A DNA stretch of 42,298 nt, taken from positions 1 to 42,298 of the forward strand of contig PBMP01000002.1 of assembly GCA_002722705.1 (NCBI GenBank), read 5' to 3'. Below are positions 27,208-36,095 of the stretch, piece by piece (the stretch's first letter is position 1; every line of letters starts with the position of its first letter). A program made the position numbers and the translations under genes. Origin of the DNA: Pseudobdellovibrionaceae bacterium. GTDB lineage: Bacteria > Bdellovibrionota > UBA1018 > UBA6935. The notes below the pieces were generated by a model, which was not told the origin of the DNA, ran no database searches, and worked only from the letters and a program-made list of their open reading frames with translations.

Positions 27208-28644
27208 TTACTGTCTTTTTATCTTCAAAACGTTTTCAATAAAACCTTCTGCAGACATTTCAATTAAAGAGCTAAAGTCCTTTTTTAAATCTGGATAGGC
27301 TTGAGTAGCTTGTTCAATCAGATCCTCAATGACCGTTTCTCTTCGATTTAAACTCAAAGAACCCATAATCACCAATTGAAAAAGAAGTGGATCTTTGTGT
27401 CCATCTTTTAAAAGTGAAAGTCCAAGCTTTAAAGAGTGCCCATATTCTCCTCGAATAAAAAAATCAATGGATTCAGATTTTTTTACCTCAAAGGACTCAA
27501 GAATAGACTGAGAGACTCTTGAGCTCATACCCTTCACTTCATCTTTGAGTCCATAAGAGACCATCGTACTTAAAATTTGAGTTACAATCATTGGATCGGC
27601 TTCACTTGCCACTTCTGCTTGTCTAAACTTTGAAACTCCTTCTCGAAACTTTTTTTGTTTCATTAGCAGCTTTCCATACTCCAATAGACCATTTCCTAAG
27701 GCTTTACCTGCGTCTTTGGTTTTTCCTGACCATTGCTCATAAAACTCAAAGTAGTGACTCAGTAATTCGTAATTTTTATCTCTCAGTGCTAAAAAAGAAA
27801 GTTCTTTTACCCGAGGAGGACTCAGTGGATAAATTTTTTCCATTCGCTTTCTTAATTCTGAACAGTCATTAAACTTTTCGTTTTCAAAGTAGATATCAAA
27901 AAGAGCTACCATCGTACGATAATGGTAGTGATTGAAATCAAGAGCCGCCTTAAAAGATTTTTCCGCACTTAAAGGGTCACCTTGCTTTTTATAGGCAACT
28001 CCTTTTAAATAGTGAGCCTCTAATCCCTCATGTGTCACATCCAAAGATTGATCTAATAAAGAATGAGCAGTCTCAAAATCACCTAACACAATTGATTCTC
28101 GAGCACTTGCGACCAGTTTTTTATACTCGTTCATTTTAGATTTATCTTCAATTAAGTACATTAATTCATTTTGCATCGATTCTGCAGTAAATGGTTTTGG
28201 CACAAAAGCATCTACCTCGTTTTCTGCAGCTAAACATCCAACCAACGGAATATTTACTCGAGTTGTTAAAATAAAAATTCTTTTTAATGAATTTTTATTA
28301 TTTTGAATATGATGAGGTAAAAGATCAATTCCTGTACCATCTTTAAATTCATATTCAGAAATGATGATTTCAGGTGTTTTTTCATGAATAAATTGCAAAG
28401 CCTCTTTGCAAGAAGATGCAGTAAGAACTTGAATCGGAGGAATCTTCAAGCGACTCATGACTTTTGCCATAGAAGCCCGACTACTTACATTTGAATCGAC
28501 AATGAGAACCGTTCGATCTCCTAAAAAACGTTGAGTAAGCGACTGAGCATACTCAAGAACTTCTTCTTCTTTATTTCTTGCACGTGCAGATTCTTGTCGA
28601 ATCGATGCTGCTGTTTTTGTTGTTTTCTTTTTTCGTTGATACAC
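27208..28644 (-). CDS. Response-regulator receiver domain fused to TPR domain, Asp replaced by Glu
   Basis: This encodes 478 residues. After a ~40-residue basic/polar leader, residues ~44-165 form a receiver domain: TVLIVDSN (Asp50), PEIIISEYEF where the phospho-acceptor position is Glu97 instead of Asp, ILTT (Thr127/128) and VPKPF (Lys150). Residues ~170-470 are helical repeats of TPR type (GLEAHYLKGVAYKKQGDPLSA). There is no DNA-binding output. With Glu at the acceptor site the domain probably cannot be phosphorylated in the usual way and may be locked in one state (inference). It begins ten bases after the preceding barrel gene, in the flbD-motA-motB operon, so a flagellar or chemotaxis-related scaffold role is plausible but unproven. 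Confidence 0.82.
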   Translation of the reverse strand: MYQRKKKTTKTAASIRQESARARNKEEEVLEYAQSLTQRFLGDRTVLIVDSNVSSRASMAKVMSRLKIPPIQVLTASSCKEALQFIHEKTPEIIISEYEFKDGTGIDLLPHHIQNNKNSLKRIFILTTRVNIPLVGCLAAENEVDAFVPKPFTAESMQNELMYLIEDKSKMNEYKKLVASARESIVLGDFETAHSLLDQSLDVTHEGLEAHYLKGVAYKKQGDPLSAEKSFKAALDFNHYHYRTMVALFDIYFENEKFNDCSELRKRMEKIYPLSPPRVKELSFLALRDKNYELLSHYFEFYEQWSGKTKDAGKALGNGLLEYGKLLMKQKKFREGVSKFRQAEVASEADPMIVTQILSTMVSYGLKDEVKGMSSRVSQSILESFEVKKSESIDFFIRGEYGHSLKLGLSLLKDGHKDPLLFQLVIMGSLSLNRRETVIEDLIEQATQAYPDLKKDFSSLIEMSAEGFIENVLKIKRQ

Positions 28645-28654
28645 AATATGTTCC

Positions 28655-29305
28655 TTAAAAAGTAAATCCTAAGGTCACTTCCCCCCATGGGATGAATCCA
28701 GAAACCCCAGGGGTAGCAGTCCTTGATACTGTCCCATTGGGATTTATTAACTGTATCAGACTTGGAATATTGATGTAAGCTCCACCTAAACCAATCCCAA
28801 CCTGACCACCAAATTCAAAAAAATGACGATACCCGATTACCGTACTAGCCATCCAATTATCACTCTCTGCAACAAACCCATCCTGACTAAAAACGGTCGG
28901 AACATAATGAAAACTTGAAGCCACATACCAAGACGACTCAAAAACCTTCCCTGTGAGTCCATATTCAGCACGCGCTCCCATCCAGTTTAATTTAGTCTCT
29001 AGAAGAGAAAATGTTCTTTTCGCATAACCAAAAGATCCACCAATAGATAATTTTTCTGAAACGGCAAATGTCAAATCTATGATTGCTCCTCCTAAAACCA
29101 AAGGAGCGAGATTGACTTGAATCATTCCTAAAGAGGAGTTTATTTTTTTCTGTGTTTTAATTTTTTTTCTATGCTTTAGATTTTTCTTTTTTTCTTTTAC
29201 TACTATTTTTTTTCCAGAAGTTTCTTTTGAAAACCCAAATGTTGGAAATAATAAAAAAGGAAGAAAAAAAGCCAATGCACACCACTGCTTAAATCTAATT
29301 TTCAT
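28655..29305 (-). CDS. Outer-membrane beta-barrel protein
   Basis: This encodes 216 residues with a signal peptide (CALAFFLPFLLFPTFGFS). A ~40-residue Lys-rich segment comes next. Amphipathic strands follow (LSIGGSFGYAKRTFSL; WYVASSFHYVPTVFS; FGGQVGIGLGGAY), and the chain ends in EVTLGFTF, with the terminal Phe used by the BAM machine. This is a small barrel porin-like protein, ligand unknown. Its start overlaps the motB end by 11 bases, which ties it to the motility operon. The Lys-rich linker after the signal is unusual for a small barrel and could contact peptidoglycan or polyanions. Confidence 0.72.
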   Translation of the reverse strand: MKIRFKQWCALAFFLPFLLFPTFGFSKETSGKKIVVKEKKKNLKHRKKIKTQKKINSSLGMIQVNLAPLVLGGAIIDLTFAVSEKLSIGGSFGYAKRTFSLLETKLNWMGARAEYGLTGKVFESSWYVASSFHYVPTVFSQDGFVAESDNWMASTVIGYRHFFEFGGQVGIGLGGAYINIPSLIQLINPNGTVSRTATPGVSGFIPWGEVTLGFTF

Positions 29306-30068
29306 ATATCTGCTCCAAAATCACAATTTCCACTCTCCGATTCGCACTTTGATGAAATTCTCCAGGCTTTTTAGTCAAAGGTTGAGTTTTTCCATACCCT
29401 GAAACAGAAAGTTGTGCAGGATTAAATCCAAAACGATCAATCCAATAATCTGCAACCCATCCTGCTCTCGCACTTGAAAATTCCCAATGAGACTCAAAAC
29501 GAGAATCTATTTTTTCATCAAGACTACTATGACCTTCTATTCTAATTCTATGTTTCGTAGTCAATAAAATCTGTCCAATTTGATCTAAAAGAGGTCTCAA
29601 ATCTGCTGCCAAACTTACTTCGCCGGAACTATAAAGTCCATTCACACTAAGTCTTACAATCAGGCCATCTCGATCATATCTCACCAAAGGAGTCTCAGAA
29701 TCTACAGCTCCCATTTCAAGACTAATTGACTCTTCTAGTTTTTCTTTTAGATCTTGAAACTGGTTCTTCGACTCTGCCATTGTATTCGTCTTACCTGCTG
29801 GCAGTCCCATTCGAGTTCTGGGTATAATTTTGGGCTCCAAAGGGTTAATCGTCTCTCCTCCTGAGGTAGAATCAATTTGGATCATTTTTTCAGATCCATA
29901 CCCACCAAATGCTTCATTCATACTTTTCGAAACTGATTTAAATTTTTCTAAATCTGCTCTAGAAATAGCGTACATGATGACAAAAAATGCAAATAGCAAT
30001 GTGATAAAATCAGCGTAGGAAACTAACCAACGCTCTAAATTAACATGCTCTGGATGCTTTTTTCTCAC
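29295..30068 (-). CDS. motB: Flagellar motor stator protein MotB
   Basis: This encodes 257 residues. The single N-terminal membrane helix carries the ion-binding aspartate: SYADFITLLFAFFVIMYAIS with Asp20. A plug/linker region follows. The OmpA-like peptidoglycan-binding domain is at the C-terminus (RIEGHSSLDE near 190; NRRVEIVI at 243-250). MotB anchors the stator to the cell wall and conducts ions with MotA. It overlaps the motA end by four bases. A reader can expect proton use from the overall MotAB type, but the sequence alone does not settle proton versus sodium. Confidence 0.95.
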   Translation of the reverse strand: MRKKHPEHVNLERWLVSYADFITLLFAFFVIMYAISRADLEKFKSVSKSMNEAFGGYGSEKMIQIDSTSGGETINPLEPKIIPRTRMGLPAGKTNTMAESKNQFQDLKEKLEESISLEMGAVDSETPLVRYDRDGLIVRLSVNGLYSSGEVSLAADLRPLLDQIGQILLTTKHRIRIEGHSSLDEKIDSRFESHWEFSSARAGWVADYWIDRFGFNPAQLSVSGYGKTQPLTKKPGEFHQSANRRVEIVILEQIYEN

Positions 30069-30838
30069 ACATCCGCCTTTTTTTGATTTCTCAGATGTTC
30101 TTCCACATAAACCTCCAGTTTTTCTTGTAAAAAATGAGGATTAAGACCATCCTGAATTCCAATGACTCCCATTTTTACTACTTCTTTAGTCATCGCTCTT
30201 TGTTGAGCTTTTCTTTTTAACTTTGTTCCCCAAGGTATCAAAATGAGATTAGAAAGCCCCACTCCATATACAGTTGCTACAAATGCAACCGCAATTCCTT
30301 CTCCAATTTTTGATGGATCATCAAGCATTGACATCACGTGAATTAAACCAAGTACCGCTCCAATAATTCCGATTGTAGGAGCAAAGCCACCAGCTCCTTC
30401 GAAAACTTTGGCTGCATTTTCTTCTTCTTCGATTGTCATATCAATTTCTGCGTCGATAATTTCTCGAACGGTATTCGGATCAAAACCATCAATTACGAAC
30501 TTCATGGTCCTTTTAAAAAGTTTATTTTTAATAGAAGCTCTCTGTCCTTCAACAGCTAAAACCCCTTCTTTTCTAGCAACTGTTGCAATTCCTACTATTT
30601 CTTCAATGAGTGGTCTCACATCAGTATCTACCTTCAAATAGATGAGTGGAATGAGCGTCAATGCTTTTCTAATATCCTGAACAGGATAAGCCACTAACAT
30701 TGCTCCCAAGGTTCCACCAAAAACAATCAGAGCAGCCGTTCCTTGAACAATTTGTCCAACATGCCCTCCCTCAAGGACCTGACCTCCCATAACCGCCGCA
30801 ACTCCCAAAAACGTTCCGATCAATGAAGCTATGTCCAT
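30065..30838 (-). CDS. motA: Flagellar motor stator protein MotA
   Basis: This encodes 257 residues with four membrane helices in the MotA arrangement. Two are near the start (IASLIGTFLGVAAVMGG; IVQGTAALIVFGGTLGAMLVAYP). Two follow the large cytoplasmic loop (GGFAPTIGIIGAVLGLIHVM; AVAFVATVYGVGLSNLILIP). The loop carries the charged residues that contact the rotor. The family signature A(P/A)xxGIxGxVxGLI is clear. Its start overlaps the end of flbD by ten bases, and its own end overlaps motB. Confidence 0.96.
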   Translation of the reverse strand: MDIASLIGTFLGVAAVMGGQVLEGGHVGQIVQGTAALIVFGGTLGAMLVAYPVQDIRKALTLIPLIYLKVDTDVRPLIEEIVGIATVARKEGVLAVEGQRASIKNKLFKRTMKFVIDGFDPNTVREIIDAEIDMTIEEEENAAKVFEGAGGFAPTIGIIGAVLGLIHVMSMLDDPSKIGEGIAVAFVATVYGVGLSNLILIPWGTKLKRKAQQRAMTKEVVKMGVIGIQDGLNPHFLQEKLEVYVEEHLRNQKKADV

Positions 30839-31044
30839 GAGGGGCCTTCTTTCCGAATAGGTTTTTCAAAAACTTTTGACTTAAATTCAATCGTCAAACG
30901 AATGACATCATCAATACTTTCAGAAACAATATGTTTCTCTCCATTCGTGAGAGTCAATACCGTGTCAGGAGTAGATTCAACGAACTGAATTAAATCACAA
31001 TTGACGATAAATTTCTTTCCATTGATTCTACTGAGTTGAATCAT
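30829..31044 (-). CDS. flbD: Flagellar protein FlbD
   Basis: This encodes 71 residues, the usual FlbD size. The pattern MIQLSRINGKKFIVNCDLIQFVE...TPDTVLTLTNGEKHIV(S)ES is the whole FlbD/Swarm-motility family core. These small proteins sit in flagellar operons just before motA; their exact role is not settled. It leads the minus-strand motility operon. AGGAA precedes the ATG, and the divergent unknown membrane-protein gene starts 60 bases away, so both promoters must share that gap. Confidence 0.9.
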   Translation of the reverse strand: MIQLSRINGKKFIVNCDLIQFVESTPDTVLTLTNGEKHIVSESIDDVIRLTIEFKSKVFEKPIRKEGPSWT

Positions 31045-31104
31045 CGATTCCTGTGCTCCCTTAACATAAATAGTGTAACCTGTTGAATAGAGGAACGTAA
31101 AGCT

Positions 31105-32607
31105 ATGACAGACTCATCTTTTGGACCAAAGCCCGAAATACATGGACTTTCAAAAACAAAAGCTTATTTAAATACAAGCACTCGATTGGGAATCAAATTA
31201 TTTGAAACCTGGCCTCTTGTGGTGCTTTATTCAATTCATCTCAACTGGGACGGAACCCCTTTTCCATCATCGATTCAAATTTTAGTCGGAATACTCATTA
31301 CTATTGGGTTTCATTTTTTATGTCTTTGCCTTTTTAAAAAGACACTGATTCAATGGATCTGGAAAACACAGTATTACCAAGTGGACACTCAAACACAAGA
31401 ATCTAAACCTTCACAGTGGCCTCAATCTCTTTTACTTTATTTAAAAACCCTTTTCTTACTCAGTAAGAATCAAAAAATAGTGGAACTCCAAAAACCAGGA
31501 GCATCTTCAATTTCTTCTCTTTTCATCTCACTTGGGATTTTTGTTTTAATTGCCATGAGTATTTTTCCGAGATTGAACCACCACCCACTTTTAATTCCAA
31601 TCGACAATCTTCCTTTAGAAGCATTTGCTCCTTCGGAAATCGAAGGAGATCAAACCCTCTGGACCAGTGTTCCTTTTTTTTACACCTCTGGAGCATGGCC
31701 TTTACGTTTTAAAGAAAAAACATTTATTTACTCCATGCCATACCAACAAGGTCCTCCTCAAAGATTTATTCCTAGAATCAAAGCGCTGTGGCAAGCGCCA
31801 AATATTCGTTTACTGATTGAGGGACCAAAAACTCCTCTTGGTTTAAAAGAAAATGAGTTACTCAAACCTTGTCTTCTTGGAGGGTCTTTAGCAAAAAAAA
31901 TCGCTTTTGCTGAATGTTTAAAAATTAGAGAAAAAACACTCATTCCACCACTTGAACAAATGAAAGCCGTAGGACTCAGAAATTGGAAAATTTCATGGTT
32001 CGAGGTACAAAATGAAAAAATTCCTGAAACCATCCGACCTCGAGGAATTTATATGCAAGCAAATCACACAAAAAGAGGTCAAGATCGTTACATTTTTGTA
32101 AATTCAGTGGGAGTTCATCAATCTGTTTCATTGGATTACCCGCTGACTCCTGATGGAGAGCAAGCAAGAGAAATTTTTAAAAAGTCGATGAGAAGCATGA
32201 GGGTATCTGATCAACTCACTACCGGAAGAGCACTCGTTAATCGAAGACTTGCAGCGATCAAACTCAAAGGAACTCGTTCTATTAAAAATTCGATTCATGG
32301 AATGGAAAAAATGATTGAGATCATTACCCTTCTCATTTCTAAAGTCAGTGTTGAACCAAAATCTTTTGATGCTTTTTATCATCTTGGAGGAACGGCTTCC
32401 ATCCTCGCACGGCAAGCAGACTCTGCAAGAGTTTCAAGAAGCCATATCTTTAGCGCAGATCAGCTTTTACTTTTAAACGAATGGACTGCGATTTCTAAAC
32501 CAATGATTCAAATTGCATTAAAGTATGCAACGGACGTATCTCCAGGAAATCCTAAACTAAAGAATTTAGAGAATCTTTGGATTGAAGCAGTCAAAAGAGA
32601 ACAGTAA
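31105..32607 (+). CDS. Membrane-anchored hypothetical protein
   Basis: This encodes 500 residues. Two membrane helices lie near residues 35-75 (WPLVVLYSIHL; IQILVGILITIGFHFLCLCLF) and a third lies near 145-160 (SLFISLGIFVLIAMSIF). They separate a ~75-residue cytoplasmic segment from a ~340-residue periplasmic C-terminal region. That region has two cysteines (PCLLGG; FAECLK) and a helical end (SIHGMEKMIEIITLLISKV). No catalytic motif or family recognised. It is divergent from flbD and converges on the deoxyhypusine-synthase-like gene with only two bases between stops. Confidence 0.7.
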   Translation: MTDSSFGPKPEIHGLSKTKAYLNTSTRLGIKLFETWPLVVLYSIHLNWDGTPFPSSIQILVGILITIGFHFLCLCLFKKTLIQWIWKTQYYQVDTQTQESKPSQWPQSLLLYLKTLFLLSKNQKIVELQKPGASSISSLFISLGIFVLIAMSIFPRLNHHPLLIPIDNLPLEAFAPSEIEGDQTLWTSVPFFYTSGAWPLRFKEKTFIYSMPYQQGPPQRFIPRIKALWQAPNIRLLIEGPKTPLGLKENELLKPCLLGGSLAKKIAFAECLKIREKTLIPPLEQMKAVGLRNWKISWFEVQNEKIPETIRPRGIYMQANHTKRGQDRYIFVNSVGVHQSVSLDYPLTPDGEQAREIFKKSMRSMRVSDQLTTGRALVNRRLAAIKLKGTRSIKNSIHGMEKMIEIITLLISKVSVEPKSFDAFYHLGGTASILARQADSARVSRSHIFSADQLLLLNEWTAISKPMIQIALKYATDVSPGNPKLKNLENLWIEAVKREQ

Positions 32608-32609
32608 AA

Positions 32610-33584
32610 TCACCAGCCCAAAATATAAGCAAACATGAGAGGAGCGACGATAGTCGCATCTGATTCGATCACAAAACTTGGAGTTTCAACTGAAAGTTTT
32701 CCCCAAGTGATTTTTTCATTTGGAATGGCTCCCGAATAAGATCCATAACTTGTTGTTGAATCACTGATCTGACAAAAATATCCCCAGCGTGGAACCCCTC
32801 TTTTTAAATCCATATTCAACATTGGAACAACACAGATCGGAAAATCCCCGGCAATTCCCCCACCAATTTGATAGAATCCGATCGAGTGGTTTTTGCTAAT
32901 TTCTGTATACCAATCGGCCAACGAGGTCATATATTCAATTCCTGACCTCATTGTTGTAGGGGTTTTAATTGAACCGTCAATACACATTCCTGCGAACATA
33001 TTTCCTAAAGTTGAATCCTCCCACCCTGGAACAAACAAAGGAATATTTTTTTCACAAGCGGCAACTAACCAGCTATTTTTTTCTTCAATTTGATAACTTG
33101 GCTTTAGAGAACCTGAACGAATCACTTGATATAAAAATTCATGTGGAAAATATCTTTCTCCTGACTGATCTGCTTTTTCCCAAAAATGAACAACATGAGA
33201 TTCAAGTTTTCTCATTGCTTCTTCTTCGGGAATACAGGTATCAGTGACTCTATTGTATTTATTTTCAAAAAGTTCTTTTTCTTCTGTTGGAGTCAGATCT
33301 CGATAATGAGGAATCCTTTTATAGTCATCATGTGCAACCAAATTAAAAAGATCTTCTTCTAAATTTGCTCCAGTACAAGAAATTGCATGCACTTTATCTT
33401 GTCTAATCATTTCTGCAAGGGAGAGACCAAGCTCTGCTGTACTCATTGCTCCTGCAAGGGTAACAAACATCTTTCCACCTGACTCTAAATGAGTCCCATA
33501 CGCTTCAGAAGCATCCACCACTGTGGCTGCATTAAAGTGACGATAATGATGAGAAATAAACGACTTAATTGGAGATTCAGACAT
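32610..33584 (-). CDS. Deoxyhypusine synthase-family protein (likely polyamine enzyme)
   Basis: This encodes 324 residues. It shows the NAD-dependent deoxyhypusine synthase family throughout: FVTLAGAMSTAELGLSLAEMI near 40-60, HAISCTGANLEEDLFN near 66-81, IPLFVPGWEDSTLGN near 180-194 and GFYQIGGGIAGDFPI near 237. The active-site lysine motif ITWGKLSVE places the catalytic Lys at 296. Bacteria lack eIF5A, and bacterial members of this family have been linked to homospermidine or carboxyspermidine-type polyamine synthesis, so protein modification is unlikely here. No other polyamine gene is in the window. Followed on the same strand by htpX upstream, 82 bases apart. Confidence 0.88.
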   Translation of the reverse strand: MSESPIKSFISHHYRHFNAATVVDASEAYGTHLESGGKMFVTLAGAMSTAELGLSLAEMIRQDKVHAISCTGANLEEDLFNLVAHDDYKRIPHYRDLTPTEEKELFENKYNRVTDTCIPEEEAMRKLESHVVHFWEKADQSGERYFPHEFLYQVIRSGSLKPSYQIEEKNSWLVAACEKNIPLFVPGWEDSTLGNMFAGMCIDGSIKTPTTMRSGIEYMTSLADWYTEISKNHSIGFYQIGGGIAGDFPICVVPMLNMDLKRGVPRWGYFCQISDSTTSYGSYSGAIPNEKITWGKLSVETPSFVIESDATIVAPLMFAYILGW

Positions 33585-33666
33585 GCGATTTTAGTAACGC
33601 ATTTCAATGAAAAAGAAAAGATGAAGTTCAAGCGTCTTTTTCAAAAGCCACTTGAACTTCGCTATT

Positions 33667-34584
33667 TTATTCAGAAAAAGACTGTAAACGCGCGATTCTT
33701 TCTTCAAGAGGGGGGTGGGTTGAAAAGAATTTTGCCCATCCATTTCGACGATTTGATATTTTCATCGAACTAAACGCATTCGCACCCTGACTTGTTTGAC
33801 GCGGATCTTCTAACTCAATTGTCTGACGCAACTTTTCTAATGCAGCGGTCATTTTCTCTCGACCCGCAAATTTTGCTCCACCTGCATCTGCTCTAAACTC
33901 TCGATATCGAGAAAACCAGGCGACTACCATCGTTCCGAAGACCATAAAAACCATCTCTAAAACAAAAACAGTCATATGGTAAGCAAAGTAAGACATCCCT
34001 TCACCCTCGTCATCTCTCGAGGCTTGAGATATCCCAAAAGCAATCACTCGAGCTAAAAACATCACAAACGCGTTGACCACTCCTTGGATCAAAGTCATGG
34101 TGACCATGTCTCCATTGGCAATGTGAGCGACTTCATGTGCCAGAACTCCTTCGAGCTCTGCTCCATTCATTCGATTCAAAAGGCCTGTTGAAACCGCAAC
34201 GAGTGAATTCGATTTAGTGGGACCCGTTGCAAATGCATTGACCTCAGGAGAGTCATAGACTCCCACCTCTGGCATTGTGGTTAAACCGGCTCTTCGAGCT
34301 AAATCATGAACTCGATCCACTAACTCCATGGAGCGAGCATCTGCTTTTTGAGGGTCAATAATCTGAACTCCCATCGCAAATTTGGCCATGACTTTTGAAA
34401 GGAGTAGCGAAATAAAAGCTCCTCCCATCCCCCAAACCAGGCAAAATACCATTAAATTGGAATAGTCGATTCCATACTGAGTAAGATAGGCTCCTACTCC
34501 GAGAATGTTCAAAACCAAAGAAATTGTGATCATCACTAAAAAGTTGACCATCAAAAAGAGACCAATTCGCTTAAACATCAACAT
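33667..34584 (-). CDS. htpX: Membrane zinc metalloprotease HtpX
   Basis: This encodes 305 residues. Two N-terminal membrane helices (LFLMVNFLVMITISLVLNILG; LMVFCLVWGMGGAFISLLLS) are followed by the catalytic domain. That domain has the zinc motif HEVAH (His150, Glu151, His154), preceded by NAFATGPTKSNSLVAVSTGLL, and the third ligand region REFRADAGGAKFAG. Two further helices lie between. HtpX degrades misfolded inner-membrane proteins under envelope stress. Ribosome binding site GGAGGAAA directly precedes the start. Full length for the family. Confidence 0.97.
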   Translation of the reverse strand: MLMFKRIGLFLMVNFLVMITISLVLNILGVGAYLTQYGIDYSNLMVFCLVWGMGGAFISLLLSKVMAKFAMGVQIIDPQKADARSMELVDRVHDLARRAGLTTMPEVGVYDSPEVNAFATGPTKSNSLVAVSTGLLNRMNGAELEGVLAHEVAHIANGDMVTMTLIQGVVNAFVMFLARVIAFGISQASRDDEGEGMSYFAYHMTVFVLEMVFMVFGTMVVAWFSRYREFRADAGGAKFAGREKMTAALEKLRQTIELEDPRQTSQGANAFSSMKISNRRNGWAKFFSTHPPLEERIARLQSFSE

Positions 34585-34710
34585 TTTCCTCCAAGCAAAA
34601 ATTTGTCATTTCCACTCTAGAATGGTCTTTTCTTTTTAAAAGTCAAGATTTGTGACGCATTTCTATCCACTTGAGTTGAAAGACCTATGCGACTGGCAAT
34701 AAAATATTCG

Positions 34711-35891
34711 TGTAAATTAAAGGGACATGGGTAAGTTGCAGCTATGCGGCATCATTGTATTTTTTCAATTGAGCCTCTAGCTGGTCAAAGAGTTTCTCGG
34801 TCTTTGTTTTTATTTTCGGTATTTCGGCAATAAACTTTCGTCTCATTTGTTCTAAATTTGGATTTATGAAGCAAATATTCTCGAGATTTTTCTGACGCTC
34901 CGACAGTTTTTCCTCTGGAGTCATAAACCCAATTCCCCCATGGAGTCGTCTCTTGTTATAATGTCCGATCCATTGATGAAGGGATTTATTGAACGCCTTG
35001 ATACTCTCAGTAGGTGCCCTCCAGTAAAAGTTCTGCTCATCGATTCGATGAGATCTTTCTACTTTTCCATTGAGTTCCTTTTCTCCTGGGGGAATACAAC
35101 GATGCCTAATTCCATTTCTCTCACACCACTCATCCATTGGATGAATCGTCTGCGTAAACGGAATGAATCGGTAAGTAAACTCCTGACCGTTATCCGTTTG
35201 AATCGTTCGTATGGGGAATGGAAAGTGCGTTTTTAATCTATTGAGAAACATGACCGTGGTTCGTGCATTAATGGATTCTACACACCAAGCATACCGGTAT
35301 CTGGTGCATTCATCTATTGCTACATAAACAAATGCTCTCCTTCCATTTACGGGCTCTGGAACGTATTTTACATCCATTTGAACCCTCATTCCGGGAATCG
35401 GTAACTCATACCTTTTTCTGTGAGCTTTTATCTTATTTGTTTTGGGGGAACTTGGTTTTCGTCTTTTATTCAGAATGTGACATATCGTCGTCACTGATAG
35501 CTTAATCCCTGATCTCTTGAGTTTCTCGCTTAGCATCACGCTTCCAGATGAATTACTCATTCGCTTTACTTTTTCTTCTATCCATTTTGGAGTCTGATTT
35601 GGACTATTCAGAGGTTTTCTTGATCGATCTTCTAACGCCCAGATTTCGTATTTGGCTCGCTCTAAACGGTTCAACCACTTGTAATACGTCTTTTCACTAA
35701 ATCCTCTTCTAGCGCATGCCTCCCTCACATTTCTGATCTTATGAGCTAATAAAATCAGTTCAATACGAACTTTCACATTTTGTGGTGTATTACATCGAAT
35801 TTGTGATTTCAGTTTTCCCCGAAGTTTTTTATAGTCTTTCATAGGTTGAAGAGTTCCTTTCGTAAGGGTCTGTTATTTTGTGTAAAAAACA
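34711..35891 (-). mobile_element. IS481-like insertion sequence (ends approximate)
   Basis: A single transposase gene is flanked by loosely related ends. On the left, TGTAAATTAAAGGGAC starts at 34711. Read inward from the right, a TTTTTTACACAAAATAACAGAC tract sits at about 35870-35891. The two share only about half their positions, and I saw no target duplication, so the boundaries are estimates. It sits between htpX and the sigma-54-type promoter. Confidence 0.35.
34742..35842 (-). CDS. IS481/rve-type DDE transposase
   Basis: This encodes 366 residues. An N-terminal helix-turn-helix region (NVREACARRGFSEKTYYKWL, ~38-57) is followed by a second HTH-like part. The rve integrase core has Asp157 (VQMDVKYVPE), Asp217 (IQTDNGQEF) and Glu262 (NGKVERSHR), then the family's WIGHYNKRRLHGGIGFMTPEE. 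The D-to-E spacing is about ten residues longer than usual because of an insert around FTQTIHPMDE. No frameshift or internal stop, so it could be active. An inverted repeat at its 5' side may control translation. Confidence 0.9.
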   Translation of the reverse strand: MKDYKKLRGKLKSQIRCNTPQNVKVRIELILLAHKIRNVREACARRGFSEKTYYKWLNRLERAKYEIWALEDRSRKPLNSPNQTPKWIEEKVKRMSNSSGSVMLSEKLKRSGIKLSVTTICHILNKRRKPSSPKTNKIKAHRKRYELPIPGMRVQMDVKYVPEPVNGRRAFVYVAIDECTRYRYAWCVESINARTTVMFLNRLKTHFPFPIRTIQTDNGQEFTYRFIPFTQTIHPMDEWCERNGIRHRCIPPGEKELNGKVERSHRIDEQNFYWRAPTESIKAFNKSLHQWIGHYNKRRLHGGIGFMTPEEKLSERQKNLENICFINPNLEQMRRKFIAEIPKIKTKTEKLFDQLEAQLKKYNDAA

Positions 35892-35911
35892 TCATACCCG
35901 AACTCTTCAAC
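35845..35911 (-). repeat. Inverted repeat in front of the transposase start
   Basis: The perfect 12-base arms GTTGAAGAGTTC (35845-35856) and GAACTCTTCAAC (35900-35911) are 43 bases apart. The inner arm touches the transposase ribosome-binding region (AAAGGAAC) just before the ATG, and the outer arm lies at or beyond the likely element end. A transcript entering from outside would form the stem and could mask the start. Confidence 0.7.
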
Positions 35912-36095
35912 TTAATTTTCTTAGATCTATCTTATATTTACAGATAATCTCTTACCTATGTCTCTTTAATCCACAGACTTTTTTTGTCACTTAAATCATA
36001 CAGCTGATTAAATCTTGTACAGTCCTAAAGAACACCCGTTTAACTAAGTCATTGAAATAATTTACTCAATCTCCCCCTATTCAAACCTATTTTTT

